48,057 bases of DNA from Methylococcaceae bacterium UBA7658 (GCA_002483425.1 DLHW01000019.1:124-48180), one strand, 5' to 3'. Numbered from the stretch's first letter, positions 18,247 through 26,625 are shown. The notes: generated by a model not told the origin, from the sequence alone. Made by a program: numbers and translations.

Positions 18247-18377
18247 GCCATACCAGCTTTACAACAACAAGGTTTTGAACATTAACAGGGGGTCACACCA
18301 CCTTATTTTTTAGGTCAAAGGAAAAATCTTGAGGAGAGGGAGTTATCACATTGATCTTGGAAAATGGAAAACTATCG

Positions 18378-18408
18378 TTGACATAGTAAATGATAATAAT
18401 TATTATTT
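18378..18408 (+). promoter_or_regulatory. hemP promoter with overlapping Fur box
   Basis: A TTGACA hexamer (18378-18383), a 17-base spacer and TATTAT (18401-18406) form a near-consensus sigma-70 promoter. The near-palindrome AAATGATAATAATTATTATTT (18388-18408, split here as AAATGATAAT / AATTATTATTT) matches a Fur box and covers the spacer and -10 element, so Fur with iron should block RNA polymerase. The predicted start of transcription, near 18413, is only about two bases before the hemP ATG. Confidence 0.85.
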
Positions 18409-18414
18409 GTATTA

Positions 18415-18612
18415 ATGAAAAAGCAATCCCATATCTCTTATACGCCTGAAGACTTTGACTCCCCTGTAAAACACGGCTCAACACCTGTGGCAAGGCCGCG
18501 CGTCCACAGCGCGGATTTATTCGGCTCGGCGCACGAGGTTTTGATTGAACACGCCGGTGAAGAATACCGGTTACGTTTGACCCGTCAGGGGAAACTCATC
18601 CTGACTAAATAA
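18415..18612 (+). CDS. hemP: Hemin uptake protein HemP
   Basis: A 65-residue protein whose C-terminal half carries the HemP family signature: SADLFGSAHEVLIEHAGEEY then RLRLTRQGKLILTK. HemP proteins accompany heme and siderophore uptake genes; in some beta- and gammaproteobacteria HemP/HmuP is required for expression of the receptor. The gene is first in an eight-gene plus-strand iron locus and is preceded by a promoter with a Fur box. There is no room for a normal leader, and no other Met codon exists in the frame, so a near-leaderless mRNA is likely. Confidence 0.93.
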   Translation: MKKQSHISYTPEDFDSPVKHGSTPVARPRVHSADLFGSAHEVLIEHAGEEYRLRLTRQGKLILTK

Positions 18613-18626
18613 ATATTCTCTATGTG

Positions 18627-18723
18627 CGTTTTGTACTTTGCTGTTGGTGACTTTTCCTAGTTTTCATTGGCCTCTCTCCTTTAATTGTTCTGGATGAGTA
18701 TGCTAACAGCAAAGTACAAAACG
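18627..18723. repeat. Long inverted repeat after hemP
   Basis: Arms of 21 bases (18627-18647 and 18703-18723, CGTTTTGTACTTTGCTGTT... and its complement) match at all but one position, where a G-T pair is possible; the loop is 55 bases. It lies in the hemP-to-18835 gap, so a plus-strand transcript would fold here. On the minus strand the loop holds an AAAGGAGAGAGG stretch followed by ATGAAAACT, a possible 15-codon reading frame. No T run follows, so it is not a classic terminator. Confidence 0.7.
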
Positions 18724-18834
18724 TATTAAAACCAGCCAGCCACGCCTCGTTTACCGTTGCCCAGCCAGCCAATGAAAATAACCCACGCGGTTCATTCTGT
18801 TTTATGAATAAACAGAAAGTTCACGGATATTTGG

Positions 18835-19074
18835 ATGGTGAAACCAATGGAATCAGTTACCTCAAAGAAACAGCACGTCAAAACGCGGCTGGCCGGAAAC
18901 GATTATTGTGATGTCGTTTTTTGTCAGGGCTGCAACACGCTCGAATTGAATATTGGGGCGTTAACCTTACGCCTTAACCCTGAATCGATGCAGTCGCTCA
19001 GTTCGGTTTTGAATCAAGCCAAAGTCAGGCTTAATCGGTTGGATAACTTTGCCGCCTTGAATGAGCCGGTATAG
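18835..19074 (+). CDS. Small protein of unknown function in the iron-uptake locus
   Basis: A 79-residue cytoplasmic-looking protein; I do not recognise a named family. It has a central CDVVFCQGCNTLELNIGALT segment with three Cys (CDVVFCQGC), then a predicted helix LNPESMQSLSSVLNQAKVRLN. The Cys spacing could bind a metal or heme, but this is inference. An alternative ATG at 18847, six bases after GGTGA, would give 75 residues and may be the true start. It lies between hemP and tonB and its stop is four bases before the tonB GTG start, so it is almost certainly part of the locus. Confidence 0.7.
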   Translation: MVKPMESVTSKKQHVKTRLAGNDYCDVVFCQGCNTLELNIGALTLRLNPESMQSLSSVLNQAKVRLNRLDNFAALNEPV

Positions 19075-19077
19075 GCA

Positions 19078-19899
19078 GTGAGTAGCAAATTGTTCACTAA
19101 ACTGTTATTTCCGGCTGTAACCGCTTATTTACTGGCAAGCGATCAAAGGGCTGTCTTTTTTAAGAACCCTTATGGGGTGATCACTGCTCGCCATACATTA
19201 TATTGGTTCATTTTCGGCCTTGTAGCCCTTGCCCATTTGACCGTGTTGTTTGCCTTGCAAAATAGCAAGCCTCAGCCTGTAGTCCCAGAAACGCTTCCCA
19301 AGCCAATTATGGTCAGTATGTTTAACGACCAACCTGCCACGGATTTAACGCCCAAAATTGCCAATGCGCCCAGCCCGACACCGAAAAAACCGCACACCCC
19401 GAAAACGAAATCGAATAAACCCAATAAAGTCCCTATCAAACCCGATAAAAAAATGCCTGCGAAAACTGCAACACCACCTAATGTAGAACGTAAACCTGCC
19501 AATGAGGGGCTGGCTACGAAAAAATCATCGATATCTTCAGATAATCCCAAATCTGCCTTTGACCCTGCGGTTAACCCTCCAAGCAAAACAAAAGTTAGTT
19601 ATGCGGAAACGAAATATCAAGCCCCCAGCTTTAATGCAGGCTATTTGCACAACCCGCCGCCAAAATATCCTGCAATGTCGAGACGGTTAGGCGAGCAAGG
19701 GAGGATTTTGTTGCGGGTCATGGTATCGGCAGACGGTGCGGCGATTTCAGTGGTTCTGCAAGCCAGCAGTGGCTCATCACGGCTTGACGAGGCGGCGCTA
19801 GATGCAGTCCGGCGATGGCGCTTTGTTCCAGCGCAACGCGGAGGCCAAGCAGTCAGCGCATCCGTCGTAGTACCCATTAAGTTTTCTTTAGGAGGATAA
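19078..19899 (+). CDS. tonB: Energy transducer TonB of the iron-uptake locus
   Basis: A 273-residue TonB. It has one membrane segment at about 41-60, an unusually long Pro/Lys/Thr-rich linker (about 65-190) and a C-terminal TonB domain with NPPPKYPAMSRRLGEQGRIL and ASSGSSRLDEAALDAVRRWRF split across it. The N-terminal 40 residues before the membrane segment are longer than usual and somewhat hydrophobic. The GTG start is followed two bases after the stop by exbB, so tonB-exbB-exbD form one unit that powers the receptor at 22571. It is clearly different from the TonB at 7843. Confidence 0.93.
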   Translation: MSSKLFTKLLFPAVTAYLLASDQRAVFFKNPYGVITARHTLYWFIFGLVALAHLTVLFALQNSKPQPVVPETLPKPIMVSMFNDQPATDLTPKIANAPSPTPKKPHTPKTKSNKPNKVPIKPDKKMPAKTATPPNVERKPANEGLATKKSSISSDNPKSAFDPAVNPPSKTKVSYAETKYQAPSFNAGYLHNPPPKYPAMSRRLGEQGRILLRVMVSADGAAISVVLQASSGSSRLDEAALDAVRRWRFVPAQRGGQAVSASVVVPIKFSLGG

Positions 19900-19901
19900 A
19901 A

Positions 19902-20708
19902 ATGCAAGCTGAATTCTTAAACTTAATCAATCAAGGCGGCATGGTATCGATTATCGTCGCCGCTATTTTGTTGGCCATGTCCATCGTCAGTTGGACATTA
20001 ATGGCCGTTAAAGCCGTTCAGTTAAGGCGATTAAGAAGGCAAAACACCCAATTTGTGGCTTCTATAAAACCAGCCGAGCATCAACCAGGCTCGTTCGGGA
20101 AAATTAGGCCAGATTTGGCTTGCGGCATGATCTTCGATCAAGACGATATAAAGACAGTCATTACGTCACTAACCAGCGGAAAAGCCAAGCCAGTAATTAG
20201 CCCTTACGCCCGACTGACTTTTCAGGTACTCCATGCATCAGACCAGTATGCACGTTATCACAGGGATAATACCGACAGTAGGCGCAATCATGATGAATTC
20301 ATCGGCCAAACCTTGCGGCGAACAATCAACAACGAGGCAATTAAATTGGAATCCGGCTTAACCTTGCTGGCTTCAATCGGCAGTATCGCGCCTTTCGTCG
20401 GTTTGTTCGGCACAGTCTGGGGCATCTACCATGCGCTCGGTGCGATTGCAGTTGGCGGTCAGGCATCGGTAGATAAAGTGGCAGGCCCGGTCGGCGAAGC
20501 CCTGATTATGACGGCATTTGGCTTGGCGGTCGCCATGCCCGCAGTATTGGCCTATAACACATTTATCCGGAATAACCGTCTGTTGATGGTGGAATTGGAG
20601 AATTTCGCCCACGATCTGTTTGCATCACTGACGCTTGGATCTGTTCAAACAGAAAAGCCAATAACCCGAACGGGATCCAGCAAAGCAAACATGGCGGTCG
20701 TGTCATGA
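19902..20708 (+). CDS. exbB: Biopolymer transport protein ExbB (MotA/TolQ/ExbB family)
   Basis: A 268-residue proton-channel protein. The first membrane segment is near residues 10-35 (GGMVSIIVAAILLAMSIVSWTLMAV). The conserved late part has LESGLTLLASIGSIAPFVGLFG and TVWGIYHALGAIAVG, then GPVGEALIMTAFGLAVAMPAVLAYN. Between them is a long cytoplasmic loop (about 45-140), larger than in E. coli ExbB. It forms the motor with ExbD and TonB in the inner membrane. A GGAGGAT ribosome site precedes the ATG. It overlaps exbD by four bases. Confidence 0.95.
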   Translation: MQAEFLNLINQGGMVSIIVAAILLAMSIVSWTLMAVKAVQLRRLRRQNTQFVASIKPAEHQPGSFGKIRPDLACGMIFDQDDIKTVITSLTSGKAKPVISPYARLTFQVLHASDQYARYHRDNTDSRRNHDEFIGQTLRRTINNEAIKLESGLTLLASIGSIAPFVGLFGTVWGIYHALGAIAVGGQASVDKVAGPVGEALIMTAFGLAVAMPAVLAYNTFIRNNRLLMVELENFAHDLFASLTLGSVQTEKPITRTGSSKANMAVVS

Positions 20709-21124
20709 TGGATTCCGGTGGCTTCGGTGGCGATAAGCCCCACACGCAGCCAATGGCTGAAATCAATACCACGCCGATGGTGGATATTATGCTGGTATTG
20801 CTGGTTATCTTCATCATCACGGCACCGTTCTTGACTCATACGGTAAAGATTGATTTGCCGAAAACCAGCAGCCAAGCTCAACCAGAAAAGCCGGAAGCCG
20901 TTTCCTTGGCTATGGATGCGGCAGGTAAGCTGTATTGGAACGACAATGTTATCAACCAAATGGAATTAACCGAGAAATTAAAAGGAATTGCCGAGCTAGA
21001 ACCCCAACCGGAATTGCACTTACGCGCCGATAAAGATACCCGCTATCAAATTCTTGCGGAAGTCATGGCCGATGCACAATCGGTGGGCTTAACCAAAATG
21101 GGATTCATCAGTGAACCTAAATAA
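20705..21124 (+). CDS. exbD: Biopolymer transport protein ExbD (ExbD/TolR family)
   Basis: A 139-residue protein with one membrane segment near 25-45. The family motif MAEINTTPMVDIMLVLLVIF contains the protonatable Asp in the membrane (MVDIMLVL). The periplasmic C-terminal domain has LHLRADKDTRYQILAEVM, the usual ExbD block. It couples proton flow to TonB. Its ATG overlaps the exbB stop (ATGA), and the PepSY gene starts 21 bases later. Confidence 0.95.
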   Translation: MMDSGGFGGDKPHTQPMAEINTTPMVDIMLVLLVIFIITAPFLTHTVKIDLPKTSSQAQPEKPEAVSLAMDAAGKLYWNDNVINQMELTEKLKGIAELEPQPELHLRADKDTRYQILAEVMADAQSVGLTKMGFISEPK

Positions 21125-21145
21125 AATGCGCTTGCTATCAAACAG

Positions 21146-22309
21146 ATGCTGCTGAAATCATTAAAAACTTGGAGTTGGCTGCATAAATGGTCAAGCCTTA
21201 TTTGTACCGCTTTCCTGCTTATGCTCTGTATTACCGGGATTCCGCTCATTTTTTACGAAGAAATCAATGACTGGTCGGGCAAGAAAGTTAACGTGCCGGA
21301 TTTACCCGATAACGTAAAGCTTGCCAGCATGGATGCAATTTTGGCAAGCGCCAAAGCTTTATATCCAGATCTCGCAGTCCAGTATGTTTTTCGCGATAGT
21401 GACGAGGACAAGACATGGACTGTCAGCTTAGGCAGGACACCGACATCAGAAGATGGCATTAAACAAGTGGTGGTGGATTCCCGGACAGTTAAGGTGTTAG
21501 CTCAACCGAAGTTTGACGAAGGCTTTATGTACATCATGCTCAAGCTGCATGTCGATTTATTCGCAGGGCTTTTCGGCAAATTGTTTTTAGGTTTTATGGG
21601 TTTGTTGTTCGTTATCGCCTTGGTTTCTGGCGTGGTTCTGTATGCACCGTTTATGCGCCGTCTGGATTTCGGCACAATCCGAAAAGGTCGTACACCAAAA
21701 TTAAAGCGCCTTGATACCCATAACTTTATCGGGATAACTTCCTTGCTATGGATGCTGGTCGTGGGTGTCACGGGCATCATCAATGCGTGGTCCGACCTTG
21801 TGATTAAATATTGGCAATTCGACCAAATGTCCGCCATGACTGCGCCATATAAGGCTTTGCCGCCACCAAAAAAATTAGCGTCTTTACAAGCATCAGTCCT
21901 AGCGGCGCAGGCACGGGAGCCAGACATGCGTTTAGGATTTATCGCTTTTCCTGGGACGGATTTCTCCAGCCCGCACCATTATGGGATGTTTATGCGCGGC
22001 GATAGCCCGTTGACCTCGCGCTTGTTCAAGCCCGTATTGGTCTATGCCCAAACCGCCAAATTGACCGATAGCCGCGAAGTGCCGTGGTATCTGGCAACCC
22101 TGTTAATTTCACAGCCTTTGCATTTCGGCGATTACGGCGGTTTGCCACTCAAGATCATTTGGCTGGTCTTAGACCTGATGACGATAATCGTGCTTTGGAC
22201 AGGCTTAATGCTGTGGTGGAAAAAGCATGCGGATAAGCCGATTGCATTGGAGTCGAGCATGATACGGACAGACTCATATCTTATTGGGGACAGCGGAAGT
22301 GAAAGCTAA
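21146..22309 (+). CDS. PepSY-associated transmembrane protein
   Basis: A 387-residue inner membrane protein of the PepSY-TM (PiuB/iron-regulated membrane protein) family. It opens with WSWLHKWSSLICTAFLLMLC, the typical first helix with HKW, then has periplasmic PepSY-like regions and three more membrane segments near 135-160, 195-215 and 340-360. The HNFIGI and HKW histidines are candidates for heme ligands. Relatives next to siderophore receptors are thought to be ferric-siderophore reductases. Its place directly after exbD supports an iron role. It overlaps the next small gene. Confidence 0.88.
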   Translation: MLLKSLKTWSWLHKWSSLICTAFLLMLCITGIPLIFYEEINDWSGKKVNVPDLPDNVKLASMDAILASAKALYPDLAVQYVFRDSDEDKTWTVSLGRTPTSEDGIKQVVVDSRTVKVLAQPKFDEGFMYIMLKLHVDLFAGLFGKLFLGFMGLLFVIALVSGVVLYAPFMRRLDFGTIRKGRTPKLKRLDTHNFIGITSLLWMLVVGVTGIINAWSDLVIKYWQFDQMSAMTAPYKALPPPKKLASLQASVLAAQAREPDMRLGFIAFPGTDFSSPHHYGMFMRGDSPLTSRLFKPVLVYAQTAKLTDSREVPWYLATLLISQPLHFGDYGGLPLKIIWLVLDLMTIIVLWTGLMLWWKKHADKPIALESSMIRTDSYLIGDSGSES

Positions 22310-22472
22310 GACGCTCAAGCGCATCTTTTTCTGGCCTTCTATGCTAGGCGTATTGACACTGGTCGGTTTAGTGGGGGCTTTGATAAAAGACGGAATTTTT
22401 GAATATCTGGCACTTAGCTTTCTGTCTGTGCCACTTATTGTCTTGTTTTACTTTAAAGTGGTTAAGCAGTGA
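22299..22472 (+). CDS. Small two-helix membrane protein of unknown function
   Basis: A 57-residue product from the GTG at 22299 (a TTG at 22284 would add five residues). It is mostly two hydrophobic segments, near residues 10-28 and 36-52, with a basic start (KAKTLKRIFF) and end (YFKVVKQ). I do not recognise a family. Similar small proteins often follow PepSY-TM genes in iron loci and may be a subunit of the same membrane complex; this is an inference from position. It overlaps the end of the PepSY gene by 11 bases. Confidence 0.65.
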   Translation: MKAKTLKRIFFWPSMLGVLTLVGLVGALIKDGIFEYLALSFLSVPLIVLFYFKVVKQ

Positions 22473-22570
22473 ATTCTACTTAACCAATCCACTGATTTAT
22501 TGCCAGCCAACGCGGTATCGCCTGAAGCCAGCCTTATAAACCAATAAATGCTTAAGTTACGGAAAATACC

Positions 22571-24721
22571 ATGCGAACAAAAAAGATACCCAATGAATTA
22601 CCTTATTCGGCCCTACTCATTACATTGTTCCTGAGGGCTACCGATATTTCCGCTGCCGATCAACCGGATGTTACTTTGCCAGAGGTAAAGGTTGAAGATT
22701 CGGCGGTCACGCCCTCAGAGATGACAGAAGACTATGTGGCTAATGGCAGCAGGACTGCCACAAAAACCGATACACCTCTAATGGAGTCGCCGCAAGCGAT
22801 CTCGGTGGTGACCGAACAAGAATTAATCGACCGTGGCGTACAAACGCTGCAAGAAGCCATGCGTTATGTACCCGGCGTGACCGCCGATGCTTACGGATTG
22901 GACAACCGGGGTGATTGGCTGTTTATCCGTGGCACCGAGCATACGGAATACCTGGATGGCTTAAGGGTGTTTTCCCAAGGTTATAATATCCCCCGGCCCG
23001 ATCCTTATACCTTGGAGCAAATCGACGTGGTGCGCGGCCCTGCGTCCGTGTTGTACGGTTCAGGTACACCTGGCGGGCTGGTCAATATGCGCTCCAAACG
23101 GCCTAAGCAGGATGCGGAACGCGAGATCGAACTGCAATACGGCAATTTCGACCGCAAGCAGGCGCGGGTCGATTTCACCGGGCCATTAACTCAACAAGGC
23201 GATTGGCTTTACCGGTTTGTCGGCTTGGTACGCGACACCGATACCCAAGTCGATTTTACCAGCAACAACCGTTGGCAGTTGGCGCCCTCACTGACTTGGA
23301 AACCGGACGATAAAACCCAATTGACCTTACTCGCCGATTTCAGGGAAGACCGTACGCACGGCGCAACCAGCGCCTTCCCGCCGCATTCCGGTACCATCTC
23401 GAATAACCCGAACGGCTTCATCCCTGACAGTCGTTTTACCGGCGAACCGGGCTTTGACCATTACTATATCCGCCAAAAATCCATTGACTGGGAATTCGCC
23501 CATCAATTCGATAAACATTGGGCGTTTAGGCAAAATGGCCGCTTTGCCGACATGGATCTGGATTATACCAGCTTATATCCGGATATTTTCTATGGTGTCG
23601 GCAACCATCAATTTCCTGTTGATCCAGTCGGACAGCGCAAAGTGCAACGTTTCGGCTGGGTCAACCAGCAAACTGCAGAAAACTTTACCTTGGATAACCA
23701 GCTTGAAGCCAAGTATGACCTGGGCTTTAGCCACCATACCTTATTGGCGGGCGTGGATTATTTTCACTCCTTTATCGATTTAAGGAATGGCTTCAGTTTC
23801 AGTTCCACCTTATTCGACCTGTATAACCCGGTTTACGGCCAAGTACCCGCCAGCGAATTGCCGGTTGCCAGTGATCAGCCCGACCAGACCGTCGATCAAA
23901 TTGGGGTTTACGCGCAAGATCAAATTAAGTTCGGAAAACATTTGACCTTAACCGGAGGCTTGCGTCATGACTGGCTGGATAACCATACCGAAGGCGGCGA
24001 AGCTCAGCGTGATACTGCGTTGATTGGTCGGGTCGGCCTGGTTTATTTATCGGATTTCGGCCTGGCACCTTACGTCAGTTACAGCGAATCCTTTAACCCA
24101 GAATTGGGCACTGACCGCTTGAATCAAAACTTCAAGCCCAGACGCGGCGAACAATATGAAGTCGGGATTCGTTACCAGCCGGAAAGCTCGAACAGCTATT
24201 TACGGCTTTCCGCTTACGATTTGACCGAAACCAACCGATTAACCAACGATCCGGTAGAACCGAATTTTAGTGTGCAAAAATCGTCCGCCCACGCCTGGGG
24301 AATCGAATTCGAAGGCGTTGCCAATCTCACCGATAACATCGATCTGATCGCCAACTACGCTTATACCGACGCGAGCACCCGAGATAACATTACCGGCGAA
24401 ACCCGCAATATTGCCGAAATACATCCGCACACCGGCTCTTTATGGTCAACGTATAAATTTTCGTTGGGCGGCATTAGCGGGTTTACCGTTGGCGGTGGCG
24501 TCCGTTATATCGGTGCAAACACGGATGAAACTGGGAGGTTGAATGTCCCTGCCGTTACTTTGTTCCATGCTATGCTGGCGTATGAAATCAAAAATTGGCG
24601 GGTTGCCTTTAACGCCAATAACCTCACCGACGAAAGCTATCTCTCCACCTGTTTATCGCGCGGCGACTGTTGGTATGGAAGCAGGGGTAGTTTTGTGGGA
24701 AGTTTGTCTTATAAGTTTTAA
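22571..24721 (+). CDS. TonB-dependent siderophore receptor
   Basis: A 716-residue outer membrane receptor. A signal peptide ends near residue 29. A TonB-box-like DVTLPEVKV follows, then the plug domain (ESPQAISVVTEQELIDRG, VRGPASVLYGSGTPGG) and a 22-strand-type barrel ending in SLSYKF with the terminal aromatic residue. The plug motifs are those of the ferric siderophore (FhuA/FpvA-like) group. No N-terminal STN signalling domain is present, so it should not talk to a FecR partner. It closes the Fur-controlled locus that starts at hemP. The ligand (siderophore or heme) cannot be named from sequence alone; hemP hints at heme, the plug at a siderophore. Confidence 0.94.
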   Translation: MRTKKIPNELPYSALLITLFLRATDISAADQPDVTLPEVKVEDSAVTPSEMTEDYVANGSRTATKTDTPLMESPQAISVVTEQELIDRGVQTLQEAMRYVPGVTADAYGLDNRGDWLFIRGTEHTEYLDGLRVFSQGYNIPRPDPYTLEQIDVVRGPASVLYGSGTPGGLVNMRSKRPKQDAEREIELQYGNFDRKQARVDFTGPLTQQGDWLYRFVGLVRDTDTQVDFTSNNRWQLAPSLTWKPDDKTQLTLLADFREDRTHGATSAFPPHSGTISNNPNGFIPDSRFTGEPGFDHYYIRQKSIDWEFAHQFDKHWAFRQNGRFADMDLDYTSLYPDIFYGVGNHQFPVDPVGQRKVQRFGWVNQQTAENFTLDNQLEAKYDLGFSHHTLLAGVDYFHSFIDLRNGFSFSSTLFDLYNPVYGQVPASELPVASDQPDQTVDQIGVYAQDQIKFGKHLTLTGGLRHDWLDNHTEGGEAQRDTALIGRVGLVYLSDFGLAPYVSYSESFNPELGTDRLNQNFKPRRGEQYEVGIRYQPESSNSYLRLSAYDLTETNRLTNDPVEPNFSVQKSSAHAWGIEFEGVANLTDNIDLIANYAYTDASTRDNITGETRNIAEIHPHTGSLWSTYKFSLGGISGFTVGGGVRYIGANTDETGRLNVPAVTLFHAMLAYEIKNWRVAFNANNLTDESYLSTCLSRGDCWYGSRGSFVGSLSYKF

Positions 24722-24954
24722 TGTTTAACCTAGTGAGAACCGAATAGGGAAGGCAAGCTGAAAGATTCGGCTACTGTTCTTGAAAATTATTAAATCAATC
24801 ACCTGTAAAAATTTCTAGTGTTGTCACAGTATTTTGGAAAATACTATGGTAGTGGCTAAATTATAAGCGATAAGTTACATTATAGATTTGCTATAAACTA
24901 ATGATCGAAATGGAGGATCGGCCGGGATTCATGTAAAACCCTCAAAAAAATAGC
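24722..24954. other. Gap after the receptor gene
   Basis: I see no gene, clear terminator or repeat in this AT-rich stretch. It is followed by two fragments (24955-25471) that look like leftovers of lost genes. Confidence 0.5.
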
Positions 24955-25221
24955 TTAAGTCACTGAATCAATATGTTTATTCTGAATATCAATAGTTTTC
25001 TCAAGAAAGTTGTTCAGCAACGGGAGTTTTTGCAAGAATTGCTCGTGCGTATCGATAACGGCTTTGACGGCCAATAGTTCTACCCTAAGGTGCCGTACGG
25101 TTACTTTGGCTTCATTGAGTTTGTCAGTGTATGTATTGATTTGGCTAGAAAGTTCAGTTTCACGATCTTTGCCTTCCCTTACTTGTAACGATAGCTGTTG
25201 AATTTTGGATTCCGCTACGCA
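24955..25221 (-). pseudogene. C-terminal fragment of a coiled-coil protein
   Basis: On the minus strand an open frame ends at 24955 and encodes about 85 residues of heptad-rich sequence (SKIQQLSLQVREGKDRETEL, then KLNEAKVTVRHLRVELLAVK). It is highly charged and almost surely a coiled coil. The frame continues rightwards past 25221, but there it is antisense to the FecR piece, so the true N-terminal part seems to be missing. The parent could be a KfrA-like or recombinase-associated coiled-coil protein; I cannot decide. Confidence 0.4.
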
Positions 25222-25471
25222 ATTAACAACCGCTTGGCAGCGCGGCAAACTGGTTTTCCAAGGCAAACTCTTGGGCGAAGTGATAGCCGAGTTAAACCAT
25301 TACCACCGTGGTTATTTCCTGATTGCCGACCCGACCATCGCTAACCGGCGGGTCAACGGCGTGTTCAGCACCGGCAAGCCCATCGCGGCCTTAGACACCA
25401 TCGAAAAATCCCTCAATTTGCATTCCAAGGTTATCGCATTACCTGGTGTTGCTGCATCGTTAATCTCGTAG
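25205..25471 (+). pseudogene. C-terminal fragment of a FecR-type anti-sigma regulator
   Basis: The 85 or so residues match the FecR C-terminal domain pattern: TAWQRGKLVFQGKLLGEVIA, ELNHYHRG, IADPTIANRRVNGVFSTG, then a final LHSKVIALPG. The rest of FecR (cytoplasmic DUF4880-type part, membrane helix and FecR domain) is absent and no start codon or ribosome site precedes the fragment. FecR receives the signal from a receptor with an STN domain and controls a FecI sigma factor. Neither partner is present, and the receptor upstream lacks the STN domain, so this is debris of a different module. Confidence 0.8.
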
Positions 25472-25508
25472 ATACGTACTGTGTATCCAAATACTGATAA
25501 ATTAAGCC

Positions 25509-25570
25509 GTTCGTGGTGAGCCTGTCGAACCATGAATCGAATTAACTTATTCAGAGTTTTCTTATAAATA
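25509..25570 (+). repeat. REP-like palindrome plus dispersed repeat of the second family, copy A
   Basis: 25509-25530 is a REP-like unit (GTTCGTGGTGAGCC ... CGAAC) whose ends are complementary. The following 25533-25570 (TGAATCGAATTAACTTATTC and on) is about 80 percent like 35164-35199, allowing a two-base gap. Both kinds of sequence recur in gaps of this window, so this is a genome-wide repeat rather than part of a gene. The remaining bases to 25860 have no convincing gene. Confidence 0.65.
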
Positions 25571-25860
25571 ATCAATCTTAATAGACAGTATTAGAATGCG
25601 CAACCGGATTAGCCGCTCATTCTTTTGAGAATACGGCCATGGGACAAAAAACCGTGAATGCCGGTGCCTAAAATGACGATTCGTGCCGTTGAAATACTCC
25701 TCTTGTTTCCTCTTGGATAGTTTGATAATAGAAATTAACGGACATAAGGTTATAATAATTTCGCCGCACACCGGTAAAATCACGTAATTTCATGATTTAA
25801 ATCAAATGTTAACGGTTTAAGGGCGGGATATTTAAGTTACAGGCTGCGAGAGGATACGAA

Positions 25861-26613
25861 ATGGAAAAACAATCAACATTAGCGATGACCATTCTGGGCG
25901 TGTTACTGGCGCTAGGCATGTCCGGCGCGGCATTTATTTTAGGGGTGCAAGCCAAAAAAGCCGTTTCAGGTCAGCAATCGATTACGGTGAAGGGTTTGGC
26001 GGTTAAGGATGTTAAAGCCGACAATGCCGAATGGACGGTGACTATTTCGGTGAACGAACCGGCTTTTGCCGGCGCGTTGAATAGACTGCGCACGGAACGT
26101 CCGGCGTTGGATGCGTTTTTAGTCAAGGAAGGCCTCGACAAATCGGGCTGGAACGAAGGCTCCGAATCGGTAACGGCGCACATGGTCACCACGTATTTGC
26201 CGGGCGGCGGCAGCAAGACCGAGCAGCAAGGTTATGATGCGACGCAAAGCATTGTGGTCGCTAGCAAAGATTTGCCGAAGATCGTAGCCGCCAGCAAAAA
26301 TATCCTTGCCTTACAAGCAGAGGGCAGGCCGTTTAGTTCAACGGAACCGCTTTATCTCGTCAGCAACTTGGAAGACATTAAAATGTCGCTGATTGCGGCG
26401 GCAACGGAAAACGCCCGCAAACGCGCGGAAGAGTTCGTGAAACAAGATAAGGTGAAAGTGGGGGTGATGCGGTCGGCTTCGCAAGGCGCATTTTACATAC
26501 TTGCACCGGGCGGTAGTTCCGATACCGACGATTACGGCGGGACTTACGACAAAACAACGATTAATAAACTGGCGAAAGTCGTTGTAACCATCGTCTACAA
26601 CATCGAGCAATGA
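25861..26613 (+). CDS. SIMPL domain-containing protein (DUF541)
   Basis: A 250-residue exported or membrane-anchored protein. The N-terminal hydrophobic segment (about 8-28) is followed by the SIMPL/DUF541 domain, starting QQSITVKGLAVKDVKADNAE and ending with NKLAKVVVTIVYNIEQ. Family members are periplasmic and have been linked to oxidative stress defence in E. coli (YggE), but the biochemical role is unknown. An AGAGGATACGA ribosome site precedes the ATG. It is transcribed alone and ends at a strong bidirectional terminator shared with dsbD. Confidence 0.9.
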   Translation: MEKQSTLAMTILGVLLALGMSGAAFILGVQAKKAVSGQQSITVKGLAVKDVKADNAEWTVTISVNEPAFAGALNRLRTERPALDAFLVKEGLDKSGWNEGSESVTAHMVTTYLPGGGSKTEQQGYDATQSIVVASKDLPKIVAASKNILALQAEGRPFSSTEPLYLVSNLEDIKMSLIAAATENARKRAEEFVKQDKVKVGVMRSASQGAFYILAPGGSSDTDDYGGTYDKTTINKLAKVVVTIVYNIEQ

Positions 26614-26625
26614 GACTTATTTTTT

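Noticed and set aside
22571..24721. Reading the receptor as a FecA-type transducer because of the FecR piece nearby
   Set aside because: The region between its signal peptide and plug is too short to hold an STN domain, so signalling to a FecR partner is not expected.
25562..25783. Open frame of 73 codons on the minus strand
   Set aside because: No plausible protein features and no ribosome site; a different frame in this stretch looks like a relic of a flavoprotein instead.
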